Assembly: GCA_940337035.1 (NCBI GenBank)
Contig: CALNHX010002691.1
Span: 1-64,000 of the forward strand
Direction of reading: 5' to 3'
DNA length: 64,000 bases
From: Agriotes lineatus
Lineage: Eukaryota > Arthropoda > Insecta > Coleoptera > Elateridae
Shown here: positions 12,380 to 22,740 of the stretch, in pieces
Position numbering within the stretch: the first letter of the stretch is position 1
Layout: every line of letters starts with the position of its first letter
Position numbers and translations under genes: made by a program
Notes under the pieces: generated by a model
Databases searched by the model: none
The model's input: the letters and a program-made list of their open reading frames with translations, nothing else
Told to the model about the DNA's origin: nothing

Positions 12380-13560
12380 TCACAAATTCAACAAAAACTT
12401 TATTGGAATGAAATAATAGAAATACCTACATTGAAGCATATAACATTAAGAACCACAACCTTAAAAATTTAAATTAACTATATTGGCGCATATTAAAATT
12501 AATTGAACAATTTGGGACATAATTATTAAAAATAAATGGCAGTTTACTTTGCTGATTTAGTTCTTGTTCTGCACTAATGGCAATCGATGGTACTACGCTT
12601 CCTGTGGAACCACTTGGGCCAGAAACAGCAGCTGGTACTTGTTCGATATTCAACTGCACGTTTTGATCATGCACAATTTTATTAGCAAATTGCACTTTAT
12701 TTCCAACTGATTCCTCCACAAAACTCTCGGCTATAGTGGAAGAATTCCAGCCCCCGTTCCTCTTCAGTGAGTGAACATCAGGTCCTTTATTAGTCAAAAG
12801 GGTAGCAGATATCCTCCTAAATGCATGTCCGGTGTATGCTTTGGGATTGTCTTTCTTTAGATATGTTGCAATTTTAAATAGAAAACTTTCAAATGAATTT
12901 TTCCCCACATCTTGATTAAAGCATTTGCCGTTTTGGTACTTAAAACAAATCTATGGCTGCTTGCATTTTTCGGTCCAAAACTGGCATATTTTCTATATAT
13001 TTCCAAAAAGTAAACTTTTTCTTCTTCTTAATTTACAACTGGGAAAGTTCGTTGTATTCCAGTTTTTGTATATTGTATTCGGACTACAATTAAATCACCT
13101 CTATCTTCTACATCATCTACAGTTAAATCGCAGATTTCCGTTTCCCTGCAGGCTCCGGCAACACCCATCATCATAGCTACCTAAAATCAACATTTCTTGT
13201 AACAAAACACTAAATTCACTTTTTACTTTATTCTCCATTTATACCTTCATGAGGAAAAAAATTTCATCGGGAGCCTCGTTCAAGAATCGATTCATGTCAT
13301 TCCTACTGAACATTTGTGACTTTTTAGGTCGGTAGCCTGCATTTTTGCTCTTCAGAAGTGCTATCAACTTAATAAATTTTGAGATGTCTGTAGCATCATT
13401 TAAGTTTATAGTGGTCCTGAGCATCGAATATTCCGCCCAGAGGCTGTTGGGAGACTTCAGACATTCACTTCGTAGAACAAAATATGCTAATAGAACCTTC
13501 TCAGATATAGCAAATATCGGAACGGCGGAGCTTTTATTCTGTTCCTTTCCCGGTTACAAA
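12380..13560 (-). pseudogene. Crypton-like tyrosine recombinase gene, nearly complete but broken
   Basis: On the minus strand the frame starts near 13545 and runs to 13242: core-binding domain with LWAEYSMLRTTIN, ISKFIKLIALLKSKN and MFSRNDMNRFLNEAP. A short phase-0 intron (about 13182-13241, GTATAA...TTTTAG) follows. The next exon reads VAMMMGVAGACRETEICDL, with the box-I arginine in ACRETE. Stops and frame changes at about 13025 and 12925 break it before KYQNGKCFNQDVGKNSF. The last open part, 12474-12908, holds HAFRRISATLL (the HxxR motif) and KRNGGWNSSTIAESFVEES. Related Cryptons usually have the nucleophilic tyrosine in the last motif; here it is Phe. AATAAA (minus) near 12400 could end the transcript. 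The gene's 5' end lies only some 30 bp from a primer-binding-site-like sequence. Confidence 0.8.
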
Positions 13561-13570
13561 TTTGAGTTAT

Positions 13571-13588
13571 GTCCCTGCTCGGGCGCCA
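13571..13588 (-). other. tRNA-Lys-type primer-binding site
   Basis: On the minus strand this reads TGGCGCCCGAGCAGGGAC. It matches the classic tRNA-Lys primer-binding site of LTR retroelements except at one base (G for A at position 11). Two bases separate it from a CA dinucleotide at 13592-13591, the expected end of an LTR. Similarity was judged by eye from known family sequence. Confidence 0.6.
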
Positions 13589-13590
13589 AT

Positions 13591-15200
13591 TGGTAGCCTG
13601 ACGGGCTAGTTTAATTTAATTTGATTGTTTAATCTGTTTTCTACAATTACCAGACTGATACTGGCTTCCCAGGCAGCATAGAATGCCAAAGTACCAATAA
13701 TAAACCCAAGCTGAATTACACAGGAAAGAACACAAAATAATTTTTATCAGTGTATAATATGTTTAGCTAAATACATCAAATTAAATTCTATTTGATCAGA
13801 CAAAGAAATAAAAATGTAACAACGCTTGGAGTTTCTTCTATCGGTGGGTTTCGTTCGTTTAGATTTGGGACCTGGCAGTCACTTTCGGACCAGTCTATAC
13901 ATAGAGTAGCTCCGATGTTCCGTAGGAAGTTTGACGGGCCTGTATACAGAAAATGACAGTCAGCGAAAACCTCTTAATGGCGGTACGTAAACGTTAAATT
14001 TGGTCTTTAAATTGTGGAACGGACGAAAGTGCGGGCAATATCAAGTTAAATTACAGGAGTATCAGGCACTGCTAGTGTTTATCGGCGAAGCTGTAGGTGC
14101 ACTGTGGGCGGACGGCGAGTTTATCTGGTTTTACCTAAGATAAAAGCTTCGCAAATCCACGTAAGTGAATTTTGATCGAATAACCGCTGGTTGTTGTTGC
14201 CGATAATCCCCGTCGAATTGCTCTCAATTCAAATGTGCGTAACTATGGAAGCCGCCCTCTGGCTCTCTAGGCTGGGTATCCTAGTGCGACTTTTCGGCTT
14301 CGATGGCGCCAAACCGCTCAGGACGCAATTAATGAGCTTAATTACGTCACCTTCGTTGTCCGGGTGCTGGAAAATTAGCTCATGAACGGGAGCCTTACTG
14401 GCGAGCTCGGTTTAATCCACCTGGTGACCAGGTACTGGGAATCGTCGTCGGCGAACTCGGTTTAGCTTTCCTATTAACTAGGTGTTGGGTACTGTCGTCG
14501 TCAGGCCTAGGTGAGGCTTCTGAGTAAGCAGGTACTGGGAAACGTCACCGATGAGTCTGGAGTGACCCCCCTAGCGACTAGGTGCTGGGAAACGTCATCG
14601 AAGAGTCTAGCGTGACCCTCCTAGTAACCAGTTGTAGGGAAACGTCACCGATGAGTCTGGAGTGAACCCCCTAGTAACTAGGTGCTAGGAAACGCTACCG
14701 ACTAGTCTTGGATGACCCTCCTAGTAACCAAGTGCTGGACAGTTGGCAGAAGTATTCTCGAAGAGTCTAGAGACCCTCCTGAGTGAGATTAGGCTAGGAG
14801 AAAGATTTAGGAAAATTCTAGGAAAATTCTCGAAGACCCGGAGGCTCTCCTGCTCGCAATCGGGTCTGGAAGAGGTTCGGAAAAATTATATCTGTAATGA
14901 ATTCTGTTTCTCTTTATATAGCCCTGGGCTGGCGTAATCGGCGGTTCAGGCCGGTTCGTAGGAGTAGGGGTTTCTTGCTTTGATGCGCGGAGGTGAACCT
15001 GCGACTCTTCGCGATGCCGTTGTTTATCGCCGCCCGCGCTGACTAAAGATGCAACGCTCCGATTCCTAACGTGAAATACACCATGGGAGAAGGCGCGAAT
15101 TAATTTATAATTCCCAAAGTCGCGTTCGCGCTGGGCGAAACGTTGCACCTTAATTTGGAATTTTGTTGTATGATTGTATTGCATCCAATGGCAAAATTTT
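13591..15200 (-). mobile_element. Putative LTR (solo or 5' LTR) in minus orientation
   Basis: The block is GC-richer than its surroundings and ends, on the minus strand, in CA followed by a spacer and a primer-binding site. TATATAAA at 14913-14920 (minus) sits inside it, as an LTR promoter would. It contains a 50-bp minisatellite. No gag, protease or RT is found next to it; instead a Crypton-like gene follows the primer site. The outer limit is not defined and the partner LTR was not found. ORFs across it (14807-15184 and others) look non-coding. Confidence 0.45.
14431..14760. repeat. 50-bp minisatellite, about 6.5 units
   Basis: Unit starts, recognised by GGTRCTGGGA variants, fall at 14431, 14481, 14531, 14581, 14631, 14681 and 14731, exactly 50 bp apart. 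Each unit carries GAAACGTCACCGATGAGTCT and CCTCCTAGTAACCA or variants. Middle units are the most alike and outer units have decayed. Confidence 0.9.
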
Positions 15201-15360
15201 GTTCAATTTATTCGCTTTCTAACTCTTCTTGAAACATTATTAAAAAATCGAAAAAACACCAAACCCATAAAACGGTAACGTCAAATGAAAGTTTTATTTA
15301 TCTGCTTCCAGGGTGATTTCAAAGCAAGTCTAGATATAGAAGTGTAATAGTAATTTATTT

Positions 15361-16336
15361 TATTCTATTATGTTACTATGATAATAACTCCTTAGCTACG
15401 GGTTGCGTTAAGATGCATTTAACAGCACTAGTGTTGTTAAAAGAAATAACATACCGATACTTTATTAGCATTTTTAATCACATGTTGGCAGTACTCATGT
15501 GTATTGTTAGTGACAATGTCAGTCTATGTCAAATTCGATGTTAGTAGGTTAGGTTTTGTTTGTTGTTTGACACAGACTGACGCAAAACTTAACCTCCTAA
15601 TTTCGAATTTAACATTACCTGGCAGTGCTACCAACAATACAGTATTGAGTGATACCACCACAGCCACAGCAGATATATGTTTCGCTGTTGTGTCACTAAT
15701 AATAATTTTTCCTATTTTTTTAAAAAGATTTGTATTTTCCTCCTAACGTCGTTCGTTCATTCAAACTGTTCTCTCTCTAATGTAAAAAGCTTGATGACGT
15801 TACTTGCATCGTAACAGTAATTTACGATGCAAGTAACGTTAGCAAGCTTTTTACATTACGAGAGAATAGTTTGAATGAATGGGCGACGTTAGGAGCGAGT
15901 TCTTTAAAATTTTCGAGTAATGTAGAAAGCAGATAACGTTACGTATATCGTAACACGTTTCATTTTATCTTAAAATACTAATCTTTTTTAAAACATAGGA
16001 AAATGTTTTATTAATAGCAAAACAGCGAGAAATATATCTGCTATGGCTGTGGTGGTATCACTCAATACTATATTGTTGGCAGCACTGTAAGGTTATGTTA
16101 AATTCGAGATTAGCAGGTTAAGTTTTGAGTCAGTCTATGTCAAATAACAAACAAAACCTAACCTACTAACATCTAATTTGACATTGTCACTAACAATACA
16201 CGTCAGTACTGCCAACATGTAATTAAATACTAATAAAGTATCGGTGTGTTATTTTTCTTAACAACACTAGTGCTGTTAAATGCATCTTAAGGCAAGTCGT
16301 TGCTAAGGAGTTATTATCATAGTAACATAATAGGAT
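15361..16336. mobile_element. Palindromic (foldback) element of about 1 kb
   Basis: The outer arms 15361-15745 and 16015-16336 are reverse complements: TTATGTTACTATGATAATAA against TTATTATCATAGTAACATAA. A second, tighter hairpin lies in the middle at 15757-15880 (AAAAAGCTTGATGACGTTAC against GTAACGTTAGCAAGCTTTTT). Each arm includes one copy of the small foldback repeat also found at 2365 and 5550. It has no coding capacity; the ORF 15504-15746 is incidental. Confidence 0.85.
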
Positions 16337-16829
16337 AAAATCAAAAAATTAAATTTTAAATTTTCTAAATTACTGTCATAATTTGAAAACTTAACGATCA
16401 TGCAAAGAAATTACATCAGACGTACGGGTGTTAGGTCTACTTTAAGATCTCAGGTAATTTGCAGGACCTCGGCAAGCCTCGGTCTTGTAAACATTACCTT
16501 CGACCTTGTAAGATTCACCTTACACCCTTACATCTTAATATACTACATCTACATTATCTACCCTTGATGACAAGGTGCTACCTTATCTACCCTTGCTGTT
16601 AAAGTAACATTTGACCTTTTGTTTTGAGTTGATTAACGCACACTTTAACATTTGCTATAGCAAAAGTAATTAATTACTAGATTCAATTACTGATTTACTT
16701 TTGAGGAATTAAATTACTCTAAAGTGTTTAAATTACTTTACAAGTATTCAAATTACTTGTGGCAATTGAAATTACTGGCGGTAATTGAATTACTTGCTGG
16801 CAAGTAAATGACTAAATTACTGATTTCGA

Positions 16830-19380
16830 TTGGGTATTAAATCTCAACTCAAGAAATAAGATAAGTTTTTAGTCAGTCACATGTTAAGCATATTCCAGTC
16901 AGGCATTACTCGAGGAGTATAAGTATAATTTATTATTTCCTATGACTATTCGGATAACAGTTAGTTTTGTGCTCGGACAAAAAGATATCTCATACAGGCG
17001 TGTATGTGTGTAGATCGGTTGTGCCTGTGTTGTGTCTTGGCTACGCTGTGCAGAATGTAGCACTGTAGGTTACTAATAATTATTGTGTAAGAAGCGAAAA
17101 ATATATCTGCGGTAAATATAGACTGCATATTAAATTACGGCGAAACTTCCTCTCAAACCGACCCATTTGTGTGGCAAAAACGTGTTTGGCGAAAGCTACT
17201 GTATTAGCGTTACCTGAATTACATATCCTAACATAAACGTGGACATCAGCATCTGGTCTGATTCGGCCTCCAACTTAGTAACAACAAATGCAAAATGGCA
17301 TAGGAAAACCACTTGCGTTCTCCCCGTGCAAATTAACTTCTGCTGAACAGAAGCCCTGCGTCTTCTTGACAGGTGAATTATCCATTTATTTTTCCGTGAA
17401 AAAGAATAGATATTGTATTTGAAGGCAAGCACTTTTTCTTTTTTATAGGCCACACACGTTTGACTGATACGATTACAATACATTGGGGACATCACTGCCC
17501 TTGTGAATTTTTACATGCTGCAATTCATCTCTAAATTGTGTATTGAAACTAGATATGTTAAAGTGTCTGTTAATATTCCCGGCTGACGTTCTAACTGGAG
17601 TTTTTTAATAAATATGCCAAATAATGTCGATTTGGATGCGTTAACTGTCGCAGGACGACTCTGAGTAGTTATTACCAAAGCCGAACTTCTCCCTTGTCCA
17701 TTTGAACACTTCAAACGGTACATCTATTTGGGTTGATAACTCAAAAGGGCTACCTTATCATTTCGTTGTACAATTACGTTTCGAATTTTTTAAATCATTC
17801 AAGCGAATCGCTGAATTCTTGCTACTCGGAAACCTATTTTTGGAAAATCAAAAATCATCAGGCACCACCACTTCGTTCATTCCCAGACCATGTAGAGTTT
17901 GATTTGATACACCCTTCCTTTGTTAACAATATTAGACCTTTTAACTATCATTGACTGCTTTTCACATTGATCTTAGGCCATTGCTCTAAAATGATCAACA
18001 GTCGAAGATGCTATTACAGCCTTTGTTAATGTATGTATCTCTCGTTTCGGAATACTGAAAATTTTAGCAATTGATAACGTACTTATCTTCTTTTCTGAAT
18101 AGTAAATGAACTTCACTTCTATATGAGGTATACAAGATTTTCGCTCTAGCTCTTACATCCTATCAGTTAATGTATCATCGAATGTTTTGACAACACGTTA
18201 AAACAAGCTATCGTTGCTTACTAGCTCAAGAATCTGTCAAGAATTTTATTATTTTTATGATCAGACATCAAATGCTTCTTCTGTGGAAAATTTATGTAGA
18301 GTTATACTCAGGTTGCCTAGCGATTTCCTCGAGGAAGTTAACCTATCCCTTCCTTCCAATTCACTGTTGTCTACCTTTGTTGCCAATTTGAAATAACGCA
18401 TTAACAAACAAAGGTATTTCTACACTAAACACTTCACTCCTTCTGGGTGCTACATTCACAAACATTTAAACAAGTACACATCCCTTTAAATTTATTCAAC
18501 GAACAAATGTATGATCTTGAAAGGCATACCCGGGACCGCAAGTTTTGACTGACTTAAACACGCTTACCTTCAATATTAGTTAACCATGCTTTGAAGCTTT
18601 CTTATATTCATTTGTTTGTTACTTTTTAATATGTTTGTTCGATTGCTTACAGTTCTTTTCCCTTTTCAGTTTTTCATTAGGTTTAAGATTGTTAATAAGA
18701 TTGAAGCGGTTTTATGTTTGTGACACGGGGGTGACGGTCAAGACTTGTTTTCACAGAGTTGGCACTGATTAAAGCCTCGTGGAAATCACATAAATTAAAT
18801 AACAAAAATAACTTTTACTTCAGCAAATCAACACGAATTTTTAGCTTCGCTAAGAATTGTTAATAGGTAGTTTGCTACGGTTCAAAAGTCATTATTCATG
18901 TTTCAGTATTTGCCTTATCTTTCACAAGTCTAATTTTTACCTACGATACAACTAAGCTTTCACACCATTTTCAAGCCGCAATTTATAAATAGTGTACGTT
19001 TTGGATAGACTTCCCTCCACGCATAGAGCGTTTTAGGTTGCATACGCCGAGTATTCTTCAAAGCTTCACATTTAGTTTCTTATCTGCCTTTTCGCCCATA
19101 TGCCATGATGTCCTGCTTCAGAAAGGTTGTTCTGTAAACTACGCTTTGAAAGTGCCCTATTTGGGTTTTGTAACAAGCATCCTGCTTGGGAAATTAATTT
19201 TGGCGTATCGTGGGCCTTCGAATATCTCGATGGAGTTTTTGTGAGAGGCATTTCTGATAATTTTCCAAGCTCAAACTTAGTTTGGTTTTATCTGAGCAGA
19301 GCACCAGTTACCATTCTGGCAAACGGTGCATAACATCGAAGGGTAGGTTTCTTTTTGGTATTATTTAGTAGGATTCTATT
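16830..19380. other. No recognised gene
   Basis: A long stretch of mixed composition. ORFs of 60-100 codons at 17196-17495, 17511-17723 (both minus) and 18214-18396 show no motif I can name, and no splice-consistent series joins them. It could be decayed retroelement sequence. Confidence 0.35.
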
Positions 19381-19383
19381 GCG

Positions 19384-19740
19384 TTACATTCTTCTAGCTG
19401 CTTCTTGTTCCCGGAGAACTTCTTGGTTCCCGGATAGCTTTTTCTTCCCGTACGACTGTTGTTCCCGGGTAACTTTTGGTTCCGGTGCGGTTACCTTCTT
19501 GTTTCCGTGCAGATAAAGTTTGGCTTCCACCTGCCGCCGTGAGTATTTTTTGTGTGGAGTATCCATCTCTGCAAAAAGGAGTAAAGGTAGAACTCTCGTA
19601 AAGCCCCCTTCGCTGAGAAACCTACCTGCGGGTCGACAGCTTTAACGCATAAGCCCTGGATGCCCATCACCACCTGAACAGTTGTTGAAGGTCTGTTTTT
19701 AGCCACTCCAATTGTCTGTTCCCCCTGGGCTAACTGCACA
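19384..19740 (-). other. Coding-like, GC-rich block with short tandem repeat
   Basis: On the plus strand 19395-19500 repeats a unit of about 20-24 bases built on CTTCTTGGTTCCCGG. On the minus strand this gives a charged, repetitive peptide (KVTREQQSYGKKKLSGNQE and so on, ORF 19384-19566), and an overlapping frame (19491-19739) is also open. It may be a decayed gag-like or other repetitive coding piece. I do not recognise a family. Confidence 0.3.
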
Positions 19741-21118
19741 CTTCGGACTGAACCGCAGATTGGGACCCGTTTTTAAAATGTTTTCGTGGCGATGCTTATG
19801 TTATATCCGGCAAACGTTAGATTGTTTTTATGAAGTGCCTTAAGCGAAGTTACTCACCTATTTAAAGCAATTTATACAATTCATTTCACCACTGTTTTGT
19901 TGGAACTAGTTTATTTCCGTTAGTTTTTAGATTAAATGCTATTCGGGTGCATGTGCCTCACGCACTACATAGGTGCATTTTACCTGTAATATTAGAATTG
20001 TACATCAAAATTGATTTTGACTAATGATTTTCCTTTATATTTTACTGGAACCGAGCCTTTCTCCATCATCAACAGAAGTTTTGAAGCTTTTACGGTTTGG
20101 TATTTATAGATCAATTGGTAATCTGAAATGCATAAATACAAGGTTATTTATTTTTTAACTAGCTGTAGCCCGCGGCGCATGCCGCATTTAAGTTTCGCAC
20201 ATTAGTGTGAAATGCACGCAGCCACAAATGCCACCCGAACTTGTATCGTGAGCCGAACTCAGAAAATCGATTTCTAAGGCTGTGTTTAAACGTTCATTTG
20301 GGCGCATCCATAAAATCAGTAATAAAACCTTTATATTATTAAGTAAATGAAATGTACATGTGTTCGTAGTTAAAAAACACAACCAATAGACATAATAAGT
20401 AATTGTTTTCTGTGGTCATGTCCCTATTAAAAGTAATAGGAAGGTTGTTTACAAAAAGCCGAAAATAGTAAACCGTCAGTAAACGCATTGGTACTTTTGC
20501 CGGTTTAACACTGCATGTAGTGTTGTGCTTTATTAACTTATTATATAGGTATGATAGGAAAAACAAAAAAATCGTTAAAACTCGTAAAACTAGTGTCGCC
20601 ACAGTTTCGTTTCTGTTAAAAGATTTTCCTTAAAATCTGCTAAACGAGTAAAGCTATAGCCAGGAATTCTATTAAAAATAGACGAAATAGTACAAATGTT
20701 TTGTATACTAAAAATCTGGTGTGATACACGCACACAACTTCCTTTTACAGTGATCTTATAATTAGCCAAAGATTTGATTTTAAATTTTTAAATTTTCAAA
20801 AATTACAAATTCTACAAAAACGCTACAAAATAGTGTTAGTTCAAGAGACAACTTTTTCTAGAATTTTAAGCTGAATTCAAAAATGTAATAATATACCGGG
20901 TGTTCTATTTAAACAGGAGTTAATAAAAAAAATTGAAAAAAAAACAAAAGAAACCCATTTTCGAAGTATTCAACTGGAAAATCACCTATCTCACATCAAT
21001 ACACATTAAAAATGCTGCGGGCGTATTCCCACGGGTGACGGTGCATTTGTTTTGTCAAGACCTTCGAATTTGTACAAAAACAACTTAATTTTAATTTAAT
21101 TTTTTTAATTTAATTTGC
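19741..21118. other. No gene; repeat fragments
   Basis: AT-rich. TAGCTGTAGCCCGCGGCGCA at about 20162-20181 looks like a short repeat border. An ACCGGGTGTTCTATTTAAAC motif lies near 20898. No ORF here carries a motif. Confidence 0.4.
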
Positions 21119-21120
21119 AC

Positions 21121-21370
21121 TCAGCCAACAGCCGTTAGACCAATTATAGGCTTCGCTGTGCAGTTATGAGGACTTCCAACCTCACTAACGACTGTCATGA
21201 TGTTGTTATGACCGCCGGGACCAACTTTTTCCGTGATAGCCGTACCACGAGGCGCCGAGAGATGCAGCCGTGGAACTCCCATCCAAGTTCTGACCAGAGA
21301 GAGCGTTGCTTAACTCTGCTGATCGAACGTGGACGCTTGTTCAAGCTACACCACCCGGGACCCTACACTA
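21121..21370. repeat. Composite SINE-like repeat with 5S-rRNA-like part
   Basis: The first about 95 bp (CAGCCAACAGCCGTTAGACC onward) recur at 58299-58392. The next part, 21270-21355, resembles the reverse complement of 5S rRNA: CCCATCCAAGTTCTGACC, then GCGTTGCTTAAC and GATCGAACG fall in the order and spacing of 5S (CCCATCTAAGTACTAACC, GCTGCTTAA, GATCGGACG). The two halves are separable, as the second copy lacks the 5S part. The promoter side of such a SINE would be on the minus strand. The plus-strand ORF 21166-21525 is incidental. Confidence 0.5.
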
Positions 21371-21987
21371 CAGATATTCATCTAGCTTTCAAATTGTCGG
21401 CGGTTTTTATAAATAATTTAATAAAATTGTATGAGACCTTTTCATACTTAATAAAACATTTCAATAATTCAGCCCGTTTATTTAAAATCTATTACAAAAT
21501 GCCTAATTGTAATTTCATAAAATAATCGAAAGTTAAAATTCTATTGCTCGTCCGTAATTTGATTGCATTTTTTATTTGAATAATTACACGAATACAGTTA
21601 CAAATTTCTTTGACCATAAAGCTGCCGTGCCATTTCAGACAAAGTTTAAAATTGATATTACTATGAAATTTGAGCATAAATTTAAAGAAGCACATAGACA
21701 AATAGGCCATCGAGGAAAGTTTGTTTGAATTTTTATAGAGGATCCAACAGCTGCAGGCCAAATCTCCTGGCCGCGGTACGACCAGTCACGACTTGTTGGG
21801 GCGAATGATAAAAATAAATTATTAAATCAAGCAAGAGCACTTACGAAGACAGGTTTTAAAATTATTATCAAGTTTTTCAAATTATAGACGATGCAATGCC
21901 GCTATTATAAATTATAATTTTCATATTTAATTTAAAATATAGAGATGTGACGACACAAATAAAATTGCGGCATAGCCTCGTCCCAAG

Positions 21988-22076
21988 ACGCCGTAGGCCG
22001 TAAGGCTCAAAAGCAGAGAAGTAGAGACGCTGCATACCAATGTAAAGGTCGTTGGTTCGAATCCGACCTGGGGCGT
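21988..22076 (+). repeat. tRNA-like sequence (pseudogene or SINE head)
   Basis: GGTTCGAATCC is a perfect B box, set in a T-arm-like GTTGGTTCGAATCCGAC, and GGCTCAAAAGCAGAGAAGTAGA resembles a D arm. The acceptor ends pair only partly (ACGCC with GGCGT) and the anticodon stem is poor, so a working tRNA is unlikely. The minus-strand ORF through it encodes the familiar spurious peptide GRIRTNDLYIG. Confidence 0.5.
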
Positions 22077-22740
22077 TCGCAAGAAGCTTTTTAAAATTAA
22101 ATAAATGAGCGCAAGAGAGAACGACCGCGAGAGAGACAGATGTCAACAAAGCGCGTAATCAAATCCAAAATTGCCGCCGCGGAATTCCAGAAATCGCGTA
22201 ATCAAATTTAATTCGAGGATCATATGTGCAATGCGCATCATATGTATAATTTAATCCACGGGTTAATTAGCGGAAATTAATTGGGTCAATAATTCGCGGA
22301 ATTCAATTTAATTGGGTCATTTAATTAGGCCAATCAATTTAAATCGCGGTTTACTTTTGACATAATCCAATTAGTGGTGTCCCTACTTGCACTGACGTGC
22401 GCAAAATATCATCATGTATAATGTTGATAAAAGCAACCCTAACGGTACGGATTCGCACATCTCCTAAGATCTAATCAAAGTTAAATCCATTATCGGCCAG
22501 GTCTCTAAAATATCGACTGAAGATATTAAGGTTTACCAACTAGAAAAATCGATACAAGACAAACCGCGCTTGAAATATCTAAAAGTCGTTACTCAATAAG
22601 TAGTGATGATACTACCATGCAATCCGAATATATGACACAACTGCGATCTGAATTACAAGACAGAATATCCAAAAGGGAAAATGGTATAACTATACCGTAC
22701 GTTCGAGGCACTCCAATGATAATTTCCGCAAAAAACGAAG

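Larger units (their letters stand above)
11940..16680 (+). mobile_element. Stem-loop element split by a 4.3-kb nested insertion
   Basis: 11945-12223 matches 59978-60265 (TAGTAATTTATTATACAAG, then a hairpin around ATCCACGAGTGAATCG). Its continuation appears only at about 16549-16680 (CTACCCTTGCTGTTAAAG to TTTGCTATAG), matching 60266-60370. The two halves therefore form one roughly 400-bp element interrupted by 12224-16548, which contains the Crypton gene, the LTR-like block and the palindromic element. ORF-free repeats rich in AATTACT flank both sides (11800-11945 and 16665-16830). Confidence 0.7.

Noticed and set aside
14431..14760. CRISPR-like array
   Set aside because: Units are contiguous 50-bp tandem copies with no unique spacers, in a eukaryotic genome.
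21270..21355. 5S rRNA gene
   Set aside because: Only part of the sequence is similar, with many changes; treated as a SINE component.
21988..22076. Functional tRNA gene
   Set aside because: B box and T arm are good but the acceptor and anticodon stems do not pair properly.
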